Shown one piece after another: positions 8,916 through 19,558 of a DNA stretch of 64,000 nt. The position numbers and the translations under genes were made by a program. The notes below the pieces were generated by a model that searched no databases, was not told the DNA's origin, and worked only from the letters and a program-made list of their open reading frames with translations. This stretch comes from Vibrio sp. SNU_ST1 (GTDB lineage Bacteria; Pseudomonadota; Gammaproteobacteria; Enterobacterales; Vibrionaceae), in assembly GCF_030563405.1 (NCBI RefSeq), contig NZ_CP130748.1, positions 186,001-250,000 of the forward strand. The letters are read 5' to 3'. Position 1 is the first letter of the stretch. Every line of letters starts with the position of its first letter.

Positions 8916-10049
8916 ATGATTCGATTTAATAAAGCGCCTGTTTTAGGTACGGAGTTACAATATATTTCAGACGCGATCTCGTCCCAAAAGCTTTGTGGGG
9001 ATGGCGTTTTTTGTAAGAAGTCTGAGAAGTTACTTGAAGATTTGACGGGGTGCGAAAAAGCGTTACTCACTCCCTCTTGCACTGCTGCGTTAGAGCTGGC
9101 TGCGTTATTAATTGATCTAAAAGAAGGTGATGAGGTCATCGTACCTAGTTATACTTTTGTTTCAACGGCTAATGCGTTTGTGCTCAGAGGCGCAAAGATA
9201 ATTTTTGTCGATGTGCAAAAAGATACGATGAACATTGACCCTGTTTGTATTGCAGCTGCAGTCACCGAAAGAACCAAGGTTATAGTCCCTGTTCACTACG
9301 CCGGGGTTGCCTGCGATATGGATGCGATCATGTCGATTGCAAATGAGCATAACTTATTTGTTGTAGAAGATGCAGCGCAAGCTATTGGTAATGCTTATAA
9401 AGGTAAGCAGTTAGGCAGCATTGGGCACTTTGGTGCATTTAGTTTCCACGAAACGAAGAACGTAACCAGTGGCGGTGAGGGAGGAGCTCTCATTGTCAAC
9501 GATAAAAGGTTTGTTGAAAGAGCCGAAATTATTCGAGAAAAAGGCACCAATCGTAGTAAGTTCTTTCGAGGAAATGTGGATAAGTATTCATGGGTTGATA
9601 TTGGATCTAGTTTTCTACCTTCCGAGATTCAAGCCGCATATCTCTATGGGCAACTCCTAGAGTTAGAGCGTATAAATACCGACCGTCTTGTGACTTGGAG
9701 CTACTATCAAAATTACTTGGAAGAACTTGAAAATAAAGGGCTTATTGAGTTGCCTTCAATTCCTGAATTTGCGACTAATAACGCTCATATGTTCTACTTT
9801 AAATGCCAGGCATTAGATGTTAGAACAGAACTGCTAAATTATTTGAAAGAACGGGAAGTTTCAGCCGTTTTTCATTATGTACCATTGCACACGGCATCTG
9901 CAGGGTTAGAGTTTGGAGAGTTCTGTGGTGACGACAAATATACAACTAATGAAAGTGAAAAGCTAATCAGGCTCCCTCTCTACTTTGGGATGGAAAGGGG
10001 CGATGTCGAATTGGTTTCAAAGTATATTAAAGACTTTTACGCTCTATAA
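8916..10049 (+). CDS. wecE: dTDP-4-amino-4,6-dideoxygalactose transaminase (WecE/RffA-like)
   Basis: A DegT/DnrJ/EryC1-family PLP aminotransferase of 377 residues, close to E. coli WecE across its length. It contains KLCGDG near residue 26, PSYTFVSTANAF near 75, VEDAAQAIGN near 150 and the PLP-binding Lys181 in SFHETKN, then REKGTNRSKFFRG. In enterobacteria the enzyme uses glutamate to convert dTDP-4-keto-6-deoxyglucose to dTDP-Fuc4N. The dTDP-sugar genes (rmlA/rmlB types) that would feed it are not in the window. It stands alone between two gene-free stretches. The ATG at 8916 follows an AGGAAG-like ribosome site. Another 4-keto-hexose is possible as substrate. Confidence 0.88.
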   Translation: MIRFNKAPVLGTELQYISDAISSQKLCGDGVFCKKSEKLLEDLTGCEKALLTPSCTAALELAALLIDLKEGDEVIVPSYTFVSTANAFVLRGAKIIFVDVQKDTMNIDPVCIAAAVTERTKVIVPVHYAGVACDMDAIMSIANEHNLFVVEDAAQAIGNAYKGKQLGSIGHFGAFSFHETKNVTSGGEGGALIVNDKRFVERAEIIREKGTNRSKFFRGNVDKYSWVDIGSSFLPSEIQAAYLYGQLLELERINTDRLVTWSYYQNYLEELENKGLIELPSIPEFATNNAHMFYFKCQALDVRTELLNYLKEREVSAVFHYVPLHTASAGLEFGEFCGDDKYTTNESEKLIRLPLYFGMERGDVELVSKYIKDFYAL

Positions 10050-10198
10050 TTACTAGACGACAGTTTGATATTTTTAGGTTAGAGAGTGTAAATACCTCTA
10101 ACCTTAATTTATTTTATTTGGTAAATAGTTACTTTAATATTTATTTTGAATTGTAACGTTTTTATGTAAATTTTATTATTGCGGAGGATAATAATAAG

Positions 10199-11866
10199 GT
10201 GAGTGTATTTAATAAGTCAAAGGGAATAAGTAGTGGTGTATTAGTTTTTTGTTCTGATTCTTTTAGTGCACTACTTTTTAGTCTGATCTGTATTTCTTTA
10301 TCTTTAGTTTTTATATTGCCAGATGGGTTTGTTTCAGGTGATTCTAGTTATTGGTTGTCAGAAAACTCTGATATTACTCAGTATGTGGCAGGCTTTAATG
10401 CTTATTTTGATGCTCCATGGTCGTGGCCACTGTTGTCATTCGATACATTTAACTACCCTTACGGAACAAGAGCTACGTTTGTTGATATAATTCCTATTTA
10501 TTCAGTTATCCTTAAGGTCTTAGTTCCAGAAAGTTATTTTCCGTTTAATCCTTTTGGTTACTGGGTGTTTTTTTGTTATTTGATGCAAGGTGTTGGTGCT
10601 TGGTGGATTCTAAGAGAGCTAAAAATAAACTCTTTGGTCGCTCTAGTAGCACTGACCGTGTTTTTTGTATTTAGCCCTGCCCTAATGGCTCGAATGGGGC
10701 ATATATCTTTGATGTCACATTGGCTGCTTTTATTTTCTTTCTGCTTGTATGTTCGGTCGACTAAGTTAGGGGAGCTTCAGTTTAAATCGGCTATGTTGCT
10801 TTTACTGTGTGCTTTTTATATTAATGTTTACTTGTTTGTAATGAGCTTTTGTATTTATATAGCGTCAGTTTCTCACCTTTGGAAGTACTATAACCTCAAA
10901 CAAAATATCATTTTTGTAGTTTCACCTGCATTAATGGTGCTTTCTTCTATGTTAATTACATTACTACCTTTTTCTTCATCTGGTGTAGTTGGTGATGGAG
11001 GTTTTGGTTTATATTCCATGAATATTCTTTCGCCTTTTTTAGGGGGGGATTTATTTAGAATTAATGCTGTTACCATGCCAGGGCAAGGGGAAGGTTTTAA
11101 TTATTTAGGAGCTGGTCTTTTGGCTTTGTTTCCATTAGCTATTACCCTGGATATGGGCAATAATTTTGGATGTTTACGTAAGCATAAATTTATGTTTTTT
11201 TTGGTTTTTTTGTTTACTGCATATGCTCTGTCTAATAAGGTGTATTTTGGTTCATATAATATAATAAATGTTCCATACCCAAGTTTTATGGATAGTATTA
11301 CGTCTCAATTTAGGGCTTCGGGGCGATTTTTTTGGCCTGTAGGATACGCCATCGCTATTTATTCTATTGTCGTGATTTCAAGATACTGCACAAGCACAAG
11401 CAAAAGATATTTTGGGCTTGGTATAATCCTAATTTTTACTGCTATTCATATTGTAGATTTGAAAGGTCGGGTTAACGTGTTTTCTAGTGTGGTGTCTCAA
11501 AATAGCACCTCTATTCTTACGCCTTCAAAAGTAGAGTTAGCGACGGGAGAGGGGGTTAGTATGATTTATTTTTACCCTAAATTCCGATGTCCGACAAAGT
11601 CTTCTCCTCATAATACATTATTACCTCTCATGAAATATGCATCTGAACGTGATATCAAGCTGAACACGGGGTATATAGCTAGATACCAAGCGTCTTGTTC
11701 GGATGTTGAAGAAGAAATATCTTTAGCGATAAATGAATCTTCAGCTTTTGTTTTTGCTTCAGATGATTATCCTAATGTTACAAGTATCCAGGGTTTATTC
11801 CCTAAAGATGTAAAAATCATCTGTAAGTTGGAGCCTGGGATGCACATTTGTCGCGTGAATAAGTAG
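10199..11866 (+). CDS. DUF6311-like polytopic membrane protein (GT-C-like)
   Basis: A 555-residue integral membrane protein with about ten hydrophobic segments and a short periplasmic C-terminal domain. The N-terminal loop YWLSENSDITQYVAGFNAYF and the following FNYPYG...DIIP segment match my memory of the DUF6311 family; DUF6311 and YfhO-type proteins resemble GT-C transferases that use polyprenyl-phosphate sugars. Start is GTG 10199 with GGAGG at 10183-10187. It is followed by gtrB-like and gtrA-like genes, so it is probably the serotype-specific transferase (GtrC-like) of a three-component modification system. The exact reaction is unknown. Confidence 0.75.
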   Translation: MSVFNKSKGISSGVLVFCSDSFSALLFSLICISLSLVFILPDGFVSGDSSYWLSENSDITQYVAGFNAYFDAPWSWPLLSFDTFNYPYGTRATFVDIIPIYSVILKVLVPESYFPFNPFGYWVFFCYLMQGVGAWWILRELKINSLVALVALTVFFVFSPALMARMGHISLMSHWLLLFSFCLYVRSTKLGELQFKSAMLLLLCAFYINVYLFVMSFCIYIASVSHLWKYYNLKQNIIFVVSPALMVLSSMLITLLPFSSSGVVGDGGFGLYSMNILSPFLGGDLFRINAVTMPGQGEGFNYLGAGLLALFPLAITLDMGNNFGCLRKHKFMFFLVFLFTAYALSNKVYFGSYNIINVPYPSFMDSITSQFRASGRFFWPVGYAIAIYSIVVISRYCTSTSKRYFGLGIILIFTAIHIVDLKGRVNVFSSVVSQNSTSILTPSKVELATGEGVSMIYFYPKFRCPTKSSPHNTLLPLMKYASERDIKLNTGYIARYQASCSDVEEEISLAINESSAFVFASDDYPNVTSIQGLFPKDVKIICKLEPGMHICRVNK

Positions 11867-11945
11867 CACTTAGCTATGAATATAATATATAGCTATGTTT
11901 TCACATAGTGTATTGGCATTTGACCTAAAACCAAAAGGTATAGAC

Positions 11946-12881
11946 GTGGAAAATAAGTTGGTGAGTGTGGTTTCTCCTTTTTATAATGAGGAGGATGGGG
12001 TGGAAGCTTTTTTTTCTCGGATTGTTACTATATTCGACAAGGATTTGGATAACTACAATTTAGAAATTATCGCGATAAATGATGGCAGTACAGATCAAAC
12101 CTATGACAGATTAGTCGATATGCAGGCTCGCTATAAAGGAGTTTGCGTAGTTGATTTGTCCAGAAATTTTGGTAAAGAGGCTGCTCTTTCAGCGGGTTTA
12201 GATAATGCGAACGGTGATCTTGTTGTTGTAATTGATTCTGATTTACAGCACCCTCCCGAAAAAATTCCTGAAATGGTGCGTTTATGGGAAGAAGGTCATG
12301 AAGTTGTTTTAGCCAAGAGAGCAAATAGAGATACAGATACTAGAATCCAAAAAATCACAGCAAATGCTTTTTATAAGTTTCATAATCTTATATCAGACAT
12401 TGAAGTACCATCCGGTGTTGGGGACTTTAGATTAATGGATGCCATTGTTGTGGCTGAAGTCAATAAGTTGAAAGAGTCTCACCGCTTTATGAAAGGCGTA
12501 TTTGCCTGGGTCGGATTTAGGTCAGTTACTATAGAGTATAATGTAGAAAGCCGGGCTTCAGGGGAAACAAGTTTTAACACATGGAAGTTATGGAACTTTG
12601 CTTTGGAAGGTATCACTAGCTATAGTACCATTCCATTAAGAGCATGGTCATATTTGGGGCTTACTATTTCTTTACTTTCTATAATGTACGCTTTGTTTTT
12701 GGTTTTTAAAACGTTAGTTTTTGGTGTCGATACTCCAGGTTTTGCTTCAATAATGGTAACAATCCTATTTATTGGAGGGATACAATTGATCGGTATTGGT
12801 GTCTTGGGAGAATATTTAGGTCGGACTTATTCAGAGGTTAAAAATAGACCAGTTTATATAGCTAGGAAAATAATTAAATAG
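11946..12881 (+). CDS. GtrB-like GT2 polyprenyl-phosphate glycosyltransferase
   Basis: Predicted to charge undecaprenyl phosphate with a sugar at the cytoplasmic membrane face. GT2 motifs: VVSPFYNEEDG at the N-terminus, INDGSTD, LSRNFGKEAALSAG and the metal site DSDLQHPPEKIPEM. Two C-terminal membrane helices end in GIGVLGEYLGRTY, as in GtrB. The frame opens at ATG 11895, but GTG 11946 has AAAAGGT six bases upstream whereas the ATG has no ribosome site, so I use the GTG (311 residues). One base separates its stop from the gtrA-like start. It is only distantly similar to the 5461 transferase, so the two modules probably carry different sugars. Confidence 0.87.
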   Translation: MENKLVSVVSPFYNEEDGVEAFFSRIVTIFDKDLDNYNLEIIAINDGSTDQTYDRLVDMQARYKGVCVVDLSRNFGKEAALSAGLDNANGDLVVVIDSDLQHPPEKIPEMVRLWEEGHEVVLAKRANRDTDTRIQKITANAFYKFHNLISDIEVPSGVGDFRLMDAIVVAEVNKLKESHRFMKGVFAWVGFRSVTIEYNVESRASGETSFNTWKLWNFALEGITSYSTIPLRAWSYLGLTISLLSIMYALFLVFKTLVFGVDTPGFASIMVTILFIGGIQLIGIGVLGEYLGRTYSEVKNRPVYIARKIIK

Positions 12882-12882
12882 T

Positions 12883-13275
12883 ATGAGTATCTTAGCTCGG
12901 TATTTTTTTAGATATAAAAGCTTGATTAAGTTTGGGACGATTGGCGTTGTCAATACGTTGGTGCATACGACATTAGTCATTCTAGCTGTAGAAATAGTGC
13001 GATTAAATCCAGTGCTTTCTAATATAATAGCTTTTTTTATTACGAACATCCTTTCGTATTTTATGAATGCTTATTGGGTATTTTTTTCCAAGGTCAGTGT
13101 ATCAAAGTATTTAAAATTCCTTCTCGCGTCAGCTACCGCTCTTATTGGTACGGTGTTGTTCTCATCGTTGGCTGAGGCTATGAACTGGCATTATTTGATT
13201 GGAATCGTCTTAATCAGTACGGTTCTTCCCTTGATTACTTATTTTGTGTATAAAGTTTGGGTTTTCTCTCGTTGA
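12883..13275 (+). CDS. GtrA-family flippase
   Basis: A 130-residue protein with four membrane segments and the GtrA/DPMS signature: FGTIGVVNTLVHTTLV in helix 1, NIIAFFITNILSYFMNAYWVF in helix 2 and FVYKVWVF at the end. GtrA proteins are thought to flip undecaprenyl-phosphate-glucose in O-antigen modification. It is tightly coupled to the gtrB-like gene and completes the module with the DUF6311-like protein. The system parallels the first module, which uses an SMR pair instead of GtrA. Confidence 0.88.
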   Translation: MSILARYFFRYKSLIKFGTIGVVNTLVHTTLVILAVEIVRLNPVLSNIIAFFITNILSYFMNAYWVFFSKVSVSKYLKFLLASATALIGTVLFSSLAEAMNWHYLIGIVLISTVLPLITYFVYKVWVFSR

Positions 13276-14805
<1,530 letters not shown>

Positions 14806-14824
14806 TCTTTAACCTTTTTTGCTA

Positions 14825-14856
14825 AATGGCAGCAGTTTTCTGTTGCCATTTTTTTT
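14825..14856 (+). terminator. Hairpin with T-tract between gmd and rmd
   Basis: AATGGCAGCAG and CTGTTGCCATT form an 11-position stem with one imperfect pair around a TTTT loop, followed by eight T residues. It sits 20 bases after gmd and 12 before rmd, so it probably attenuates rather than ends the operon. Confidence 0.75.
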
Positions 14857-14867
14857 GAGATGAAATT

Positions 14868-15752
14868 ATGAAAAAAGTATTGTTAACAGGTGTTGATGGC
14901 TTCACCGGTAAGTATGTAGAAAAAGAGTTACTCTCTAGGGGCTACTCTGTCATTGGGTTAGTATACCGTGAAGCCAAATCTGGCCAAGTCGCTTGCGATC
15001 TGACCGATCGCAATGCGGTAGTCGAATGCCTGAATGAAGTGAGACCAGATTATATTATTCACCTTGCTGCATTATCATTTGTTGGGCATTCTGACCAAAA
15101 AGCGTTTTATGACGTCAATGTTTTTGGTGCACTGAACTTACTAGAAGCTGCGAAAGAGCTTAAGCTAGAATTAGATAAAGTTGTTTTTGCTAGTAGTGCG
15201 AACATTTATGGTAACCCTGAAGATGTACAACGCATCTCAGAATCAGTTTTACCTTCGCCAGTTAATCATTATGCGATGAGCAAACTTGCAATGGAGCATA
15301 TGGCAAAGCTCTGGTTTAACCAATTCCCAATGATCATCACCCGACCATTTAACTATACTGGTCCTGGTCAAGCTGAAAATTTCTTAATCCCTAAAATAGT
15401 ATCTCACTTCAAGAAAAACGCTTTAGAGATAGAATTAGGTAATACAGATGTATCTCGCGACTTTAGTGATGTTCGTGATATAGCGTTAGCTTATGCAAAC
15501 CTTTTGGAGTCAGACGCTGAGTCAGAGATTGTGAATTTGTGCTCTGGTCAGGTGATTTCGTTGCAATCGATAATTTTGATGATGGAAAATATTGCAGGGT
15601 ATAGTATCCAGGTTAGAGTCAACCCTGACTTTGTTCGTGACAATGAGATTAAAGTGTTGGGTGGAGATAATACAAAACTAGCGTCACTAACAGGTCAGGC
15701 CCCCTTGATCAATATAGAGAAAACCTTGACCGATATGTATCATGCCAAATAA
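14868..15752 (+). CDS. rmd: GDP-6-deoxy-D-mannose reductase (RMD-like), NAD-dependent epimerase family
   Basis: Predicted to reduce GDP-4-keto-6-deoxy-D-mannose, made by the adjacent Gmd, to GDP-D-rhamnose. It has 294 residues, a Rossmann GVDGFTGKYV motif, ASSANIYGNPEDV, catalytic Y-x-x-x-K in YAMSKLAME, and RPFNYTGPGQ followed by SRDFSDVRDIALAY, the pattern of RMD rather than GDP-fucose synthase (Fcl, which is longer). The epimerase alternative (GDP-fucose) cannot be excluded from sequence alone. It overlaps the next glycosyltransferase gene by 11 bases, so the sugar is probably used by that enzyme. Confidence 0.85.
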   Translation: MKKVLLTGVDGFTGKYVEKELLSRGYSVIGLVYREAKSGQVACDLTDRNAVVECLNEVRPDYIIHLAALSFVGHSDQKAFYDVNVFGALNLLEAAKELKLELDKVVFASSANIYGNPEDVQRISESVLPSPVNHYAMSKLAMEHMAKLWFNQFPMIITRPFNYTGPGQAENFLIPKIVSHFKKNALEIELGNTDVSRDFSDVRDIALAYANLLESDAESEIVNLCSGQVISLQSIILMMENIAGYSIQVRVNPDFVRDNEIKVLGGDNTKLASLTGQAPLINIEKTLTDMYHAK

Positions 15753-16932
15753 ATTGTTGATCAATGTATCGCCAATACGAATGCCATTAACGGGTATAGG
15801 ATACTATACCCTTAATATTCTCAGTGAATTGCTCTCTCACGATATAGATGTTGTTGGTATTAGAAACGGAAAGTTATTAACTCGTGATGCGCTATTGGAT
15901 CTCGCTTCTTACTTTCACTTTCCAAGTTCCGACCAGAGCGCCCCAAGCCCTAAAAAGCGACTTTTAGTGGAGCTATTGAGATCTGTTCCTGGCATTTATC
16001 AGTTAAAAAGCTATTTGCTTTCTTTTCGGGCGCAACAACAATTAAAAACACTTGCGAATCAAGGCTATGTGTATTTTGAACCGAGTTTTGTCCCATTTAA
16101 TTATTCGGGAACAACCATTACAACTGTTCATGATTTATCTTTCCTATCTCACCCTAGCTTTCATCCGGCCACAAGGGTTTCATATTTAAAGGATAAAATG
16201 CAGGGAACCATTGCTAGGTCTGATCATATAGTTGTCGATTCTGATTTTATTTTAGATGAACTTCATAACTTCTTTCCTAGCAGTAAAAGCAAAAGTTCGA
16301 CATTGTACTTGGGAGTTTCTGGCGGTTTTAAGGCTCATTCCCAAAAAGAGTGCGATATTTTACTTAAATCGCTCGAAATAGAGCATGATAAATTTCTTCT
16401 TAGTGTTGCAACCTTGGAGCCAAGAAAGAACTTAAACAAGCTAATTGATGCTTTTAAGCTTTTACCTGATTCAGTTCGTAAGTTGTACCCTTTAGTTTTG
16501 GTTGGAGATCAAGGTTGGAAAAATGCAGAATTGATGGATAATGCGAAAGACTTAGTTGAGCGTGGGCAAATAATATTTACTGGGTACGTAGCGGATGATG
16601 ACTTAAAGCGTTTATATGCATCGGCCGGTGCTTTTATTTATCCGTCACTATATGAGGGGTTTGGTTTGCCTGTTATTGAAGCCATGGCTTCGGGTGCTCC
16701 TGTTATTACCTCTAATGTGGGCGCAACAGCAGAGGTTGCAGCAAACGGAGCTCTTTTAGTCGATCCTAGCAGCGAAGTCTCCATTTCAAATGCGATCTTA
16801 GAGCTTATTAGGGACCCTGAACGTAAAGCTAAGTTGGTAGAGTGTGGTATAAAAAGGGCTTCAGGTTTTAAGTGGTCAAATACAGTTGATCAACTCCTCA
16901 AGATAGCGTCTGCTACCTCGAGAAGTTCATGA
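15742..16932 (+). CDS. GT4 glycosyltransferase
   Basis: A 396-residue cytoplasmic GT4 retaining transferase. The N-terminal INVSPIRMPLTGIGYYTLN carries the acceptor-side glycine motif. The C-terminal Rossmann half has SVATLEPRKNLNKLIDAF, a GYVADDDLKRLYASA segment and EGFGLPVIEAMASGAPVI, the usual nucleotide-sugar binding region. The ATG lies inside the 3' end of rmd, indicating coupling. GDP-D-rhamnose or GDP-mannose is the most likely donor given the gmd-rmd pair; this is inference. The gene converges with the minus-strand GT4, with one base between the stops. Confidence 0.88.
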   Translation: MPNKLLINVSPIRMPLTGIGYYTLNILSELLSHDIDVVGIRNGKLLTRDALLDLASYFHFPSSDQSAPSPKKRLLVELLRSVPGIYQLKSYLLSFRAQQQLKTLANQGYVYFEPSFVPFNYSGTTITTVHDLSFLSHPSFHPATRVSYLKDKMQGTIARSDHIVVDSDFILDELHNFFPSSKSKSSTLYLGVSGGFKAHSQKECDILLKSLEIEHDKFLLSVATLEPRKNLNKLIDAFKLLPDSVRKLYPLVLVGDQGWKNAELMDNAKDLVERGQIIFTGYVADDDLKRLYASAGAFIYPSLYEGFGLPVIEAMASGAPVITSNVGATAEVAANGALLVDPSSEVSISNAILELIRDPERKAKLVECGIKRASGFKWSNTVDQLLKIASATSRSS

Positions 16933-16933
16933 T

Positions 16934-18055
16934 TTACTCTGTTGTATGATTATGTGATGAGATTAGTTTGTGGTACAGCGTAATATAACTATCAGCATAG
17001 CGCTTAGCTGTGAATTCTTTATCAAAATGTTGACGAGCACTACTTCCTAGTTTTTGGCAGAGTGATACATCGTTTTCCAATTTTTGCATAGCCTCTGAAA
17101 ACTGTGAGCCGTCTGCCGGTGGAACGGTTAGCCCTGTTTCTCCATTGATATTGACATAAGAGGAACCGGTTCCAATATCTGCACTTACAATTGGCTTGCC
17201 AAACATTTGTGCTTCTACTAATGAAATCCCAAACGCTTCTGAGCGTAAATGCGACGGAAAAACAAATGCTTTTGAAAGTGTGTGAAGTGCGACTTTGTCT
17301 TCTTCAGAAATAAACCCAACGAGTGTTACATTGGTAAGAGAGTGCTTTTCTATATACATTTCTAGATTGGCTCTTTCTGGACCATCACCAGCGATTACAA
17401 TAGGTAACCCATTTAATTTTGCTGCTTCAAGAAGGTATTGCAGCCCTTTGTAGTATCGAAGCACACCTACAAATAAGAAAAAATCTCTGCCAACGTAGTC
17501 TTCCCACTTTTTGATATCGTCTTCACTGATTTTTGGATAAGTAGATTCATCGATCGCAAGAGGGATAGTATCGACTTTATTGGCATACTTGATTAGATTT
17601 TTACTTGTTTGCGCATATTGAGGTGAACTCGCAATGATACGATTAACATTAGATAAAAAATACTGCTCAAGAGGGAAGTATATTTTTTTGAGCCACTTTT
17701 GTTTAACAATATCAGATTGATAGCTGACTAATGATGGTTTTTTGTCGGAAAAAATGCTGAGTAAATCACCTGTAGGCCAAGGGTATTGGTAGTGAATAAT
17801 ATCGTTTTTCTTACTTAGTTCTCTAAATCGACGAATTAGACGGAATGAAAATCCGTTAGATGATATCTCGAAGTCTTTCTTGACGACGATAATTCGCGTG
17901 CCTTCAAAATGATATTCTTTATTCTCAATACCTAATGTTAGAATGGTATTTTCGATACCTTGCTCACTACTGCCCTTACAAATATAACGAATAGCTTGTT
18001 CTAATCCCCCTTTTGTTTCAGGGTAGCAAGTACGGTAAATATGTAGTACTTTCAT
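16934..18055 (-). CDS. GT4 glycosyltransferase
   Basis: A 373-residue GT4 enzyme read on the minus strand. It begins MKVLHIYRTCYPETKGGLEQ, a typical GT4 N-terminus with a glycine-rich acceptor loop. It has FLFVGVLRYYKGLQYLLEA at the domain hinge and SEAFGISLVEAQMFGKPIVS as the EX7E donor-binding region. It is probably cytoplasmic and membrane-associated. It lies downstream of wecA on the same strand (164 bases between), so it may add the second sugar to the GlcNAc-PP-undecaprenol made by WecA. The donor cannot be predicted. Confidence 0.87.
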   Translation of the reverse strand: MKVLHIYRTCYPETKGGLEQAIRYICKGSSEQGIENTILTLGIENKEYHFEGTRIIVVKKDFEISSNGFSFRLIRRFRELSKKNDIIHYQYPWPTGDLLSIFSDKKPSLVSYQSDIVKQKWLKKIYFPLEQYFLSNVNRIIASSPQYAQTSKNLIKYANKVDTIPLAIDESTYPKISEDDIKKWEDYVGRDFFLFVGVLRYYKGLQYLLEAAKLNGLPIVIAGDGPERANLEMYIEKHSLTNVTLVGFISEEDKVALHTLSKAFVFPSHLRSEAFGISLVEAQMFGKPIVSADIGTGSSYVNINGETGLTVPPADGSQFSEAMQKLENDVSLCQKLGSSARQHFDKEFTAKRYADSYITLYHKLISSHNHTTE

Positions 18056-18219
18056 GTGGTTATCAATCCATCAATTAAAAATTGTTTATAGCCAGTCGGT
18101 GTGTCCGATAGGGCCTTATGGTGCGTTACCCATTGTGCCTGGCGAGCCTAAAACGTTATCGAAATATACCATTGAAAAAGAGGTGATACACTTTATCTGC
18201 AAGTACTCGAAGTCTTAGT

Positions 18220-19260
18220 TTATTTATGTGCCTGCTGTCGCTTCTTACTTAGTAGTTTTACGTACAGCAGGAAGCATGCCAAAAATAAATAAAGCATAAT
18301 GTATTCGGGAACACCGTTTATTTCGGCACCAATTCCGACAGCTGCGAATAAAGCTGCTATGGAGCATATCGAAACTAGTGTTTGATTTGGGCTGAGTCCT
18401 AACCTTTGAAAGATATGATGTAGGTGCTCTCGATCCGGTTTGAATGGGGAATCACCACGGCGTACCCTTCGTATCATTATTGCAGTCATATCCATTAGTG
18501 GGACAGCAATTAACCACAGAGCTGTAACGGGACGTAGGGGGGGAGATGTTCCATTTTGGCTTGATAAAAGCAGAAGCCAGATAACCGTAAACCCGATCAG
18601 CATGCTTCCAGCATCTCCCATAAATACTTTTCTTTTTCGTCCAAATGCACCTAAGTTGAGTAGTATGTAAGGGATGATAACTACTATTAATACTAGGCAT
18701 ATATATGAGAGGTTGTACTGCCCATCATACGCAAGCATTAGCCCCAAACCTCCAAAGGTTACCACTGATAACCCTCCTAGTAGACCGTCAATCCCATCAA
18801 CCATATTAAATGCGTTTATTGCTCCAACTACCGCAAAAATAGTAACTAAGTAGCCAAACCAACCTAACGTAATGATTTCTCCACTGCCAAGTACATCCCC
18901 AATCGTTTTTAGCTCAATGTTACCAATCATCATCATGGCAACAGATAATCCAGCTTGGATAATGAAGCGTAGCTTGAAGCTTAAATCAAACTTATCATCT
19001 AAAGAACCTACCCCGACTAAGATGAGAACACATGCAGCATAGAGGGGGGTATGTGGTAAAATGTTTGGGTTGTTCAGTAGAAAGTAGAGAAGTGAGATAC
19101 AAATTGAAATGCCGCCAACGAGTGGTATCGCTCCGCTATGAAACTTACGAGAGTCGGGTTTATCTACGAGACCGATTTTTTTAGCAAACTTACGTAAAAT
19201 GAATATAGTCGCAAGAGAAAAGAAAAATAAGAACGAGAGATCAAGTAAAGGAAGGAGCAC
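18220..19260 (-). CDS. wecA: Undecaprenyl-phosphate GlcNAc-1-phosphate transferase (WecA-like)
   Basis: Starts O-antigen or capsule repeat assembly by moving HexNAc-1-phosphate from UDP-GlcNAc to undecaprenyl phosphate. This 346-residue MraY/WecA-family protein has about eleven membrane helices, the KIGLVDKPDSRKFHSGAIP signature near residue 25, the metal-binding GxGSLDDKFDL near 86, NAFNMVDGIDGL near 150, the MGDAGS motif near 215 and the cytoplasmic HLHHIFQRLGL loop near 280. Start is GTG 19260; no in-frame ATG near it. E. coli WecA is of similar length. It is read away from gpmI. Confidence 0.9.
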   Translation of the reverse strand: MLLPLLDLSFLFFFSLATIFILRKFAKKIGLVDKPDSRKFHSGAIPLVGGISICISLLYFLLNNPNILPHTPLYAACVLILVGVGSLDDKFDLSFKLRFIIQAGLSVAMMMIGNIELKTIGDVLGSGEIITLGWFGYLVTIFAVVGAINAFNMVDGIDGLLGGLSVVTFGGLGLMLAYDGQYNLSYICLVLIVVIIPYILLNLGAFGRKRKVFMGDAGSMLIGFTVIWLLLLSSQNGTSPPLRPVTALWLIAVPLMDMTAIMIRRVRRGDSPFKPDREHLHHIFQRLGLSPNQTLVSICSIAALFAAVGIGAEINGVPEYIMLYLFLACFLLYVKLLSKKRQQAHK

Positions 19261-19558
19261 GACTAAGCCTAATTGAGTATGTTTCGTGAATTTTAGTGTA
19301 TTTGGATTCGATAGAAAAGAGTAAGGTAGAATCTACGTGATCTTTCTCGGTTGTACATGAGACTTTATGAACGCTTTATCACTGATTGAACGTTCTTGAT
19401 TGGAAGAATAAAAATGCAAATGACATTTTTTTTCATATCCGATCATCTTACCTGCGACGTTTCTTGATCTTCCGCTACAGTTTTGACTGTAAACTGTAGT
19501 AAAATTACGCTAATTTGTTTTTATACCGATTTATTTTGAATTGAACGAGGTCAGTCCT
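19261..19558. promoter_or_regulatory. Divergent wecA/gpmI intergenic region with perfect inverted repeat
   Basis: About 300 bases between divergent genes. A perfect 9-bp inverted repeat (CTACAGTTT 19475-19483, AAACTGTAG 19491-19499, 7-base spacer) overlaps a candidate gpmI promoter: TTGACT at 19483-19488, then 17 bases, then TACGCT at 19506-19511. This could be an operator; no T-tract follows on either side to make it a terminator. Confidence 0.5.
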
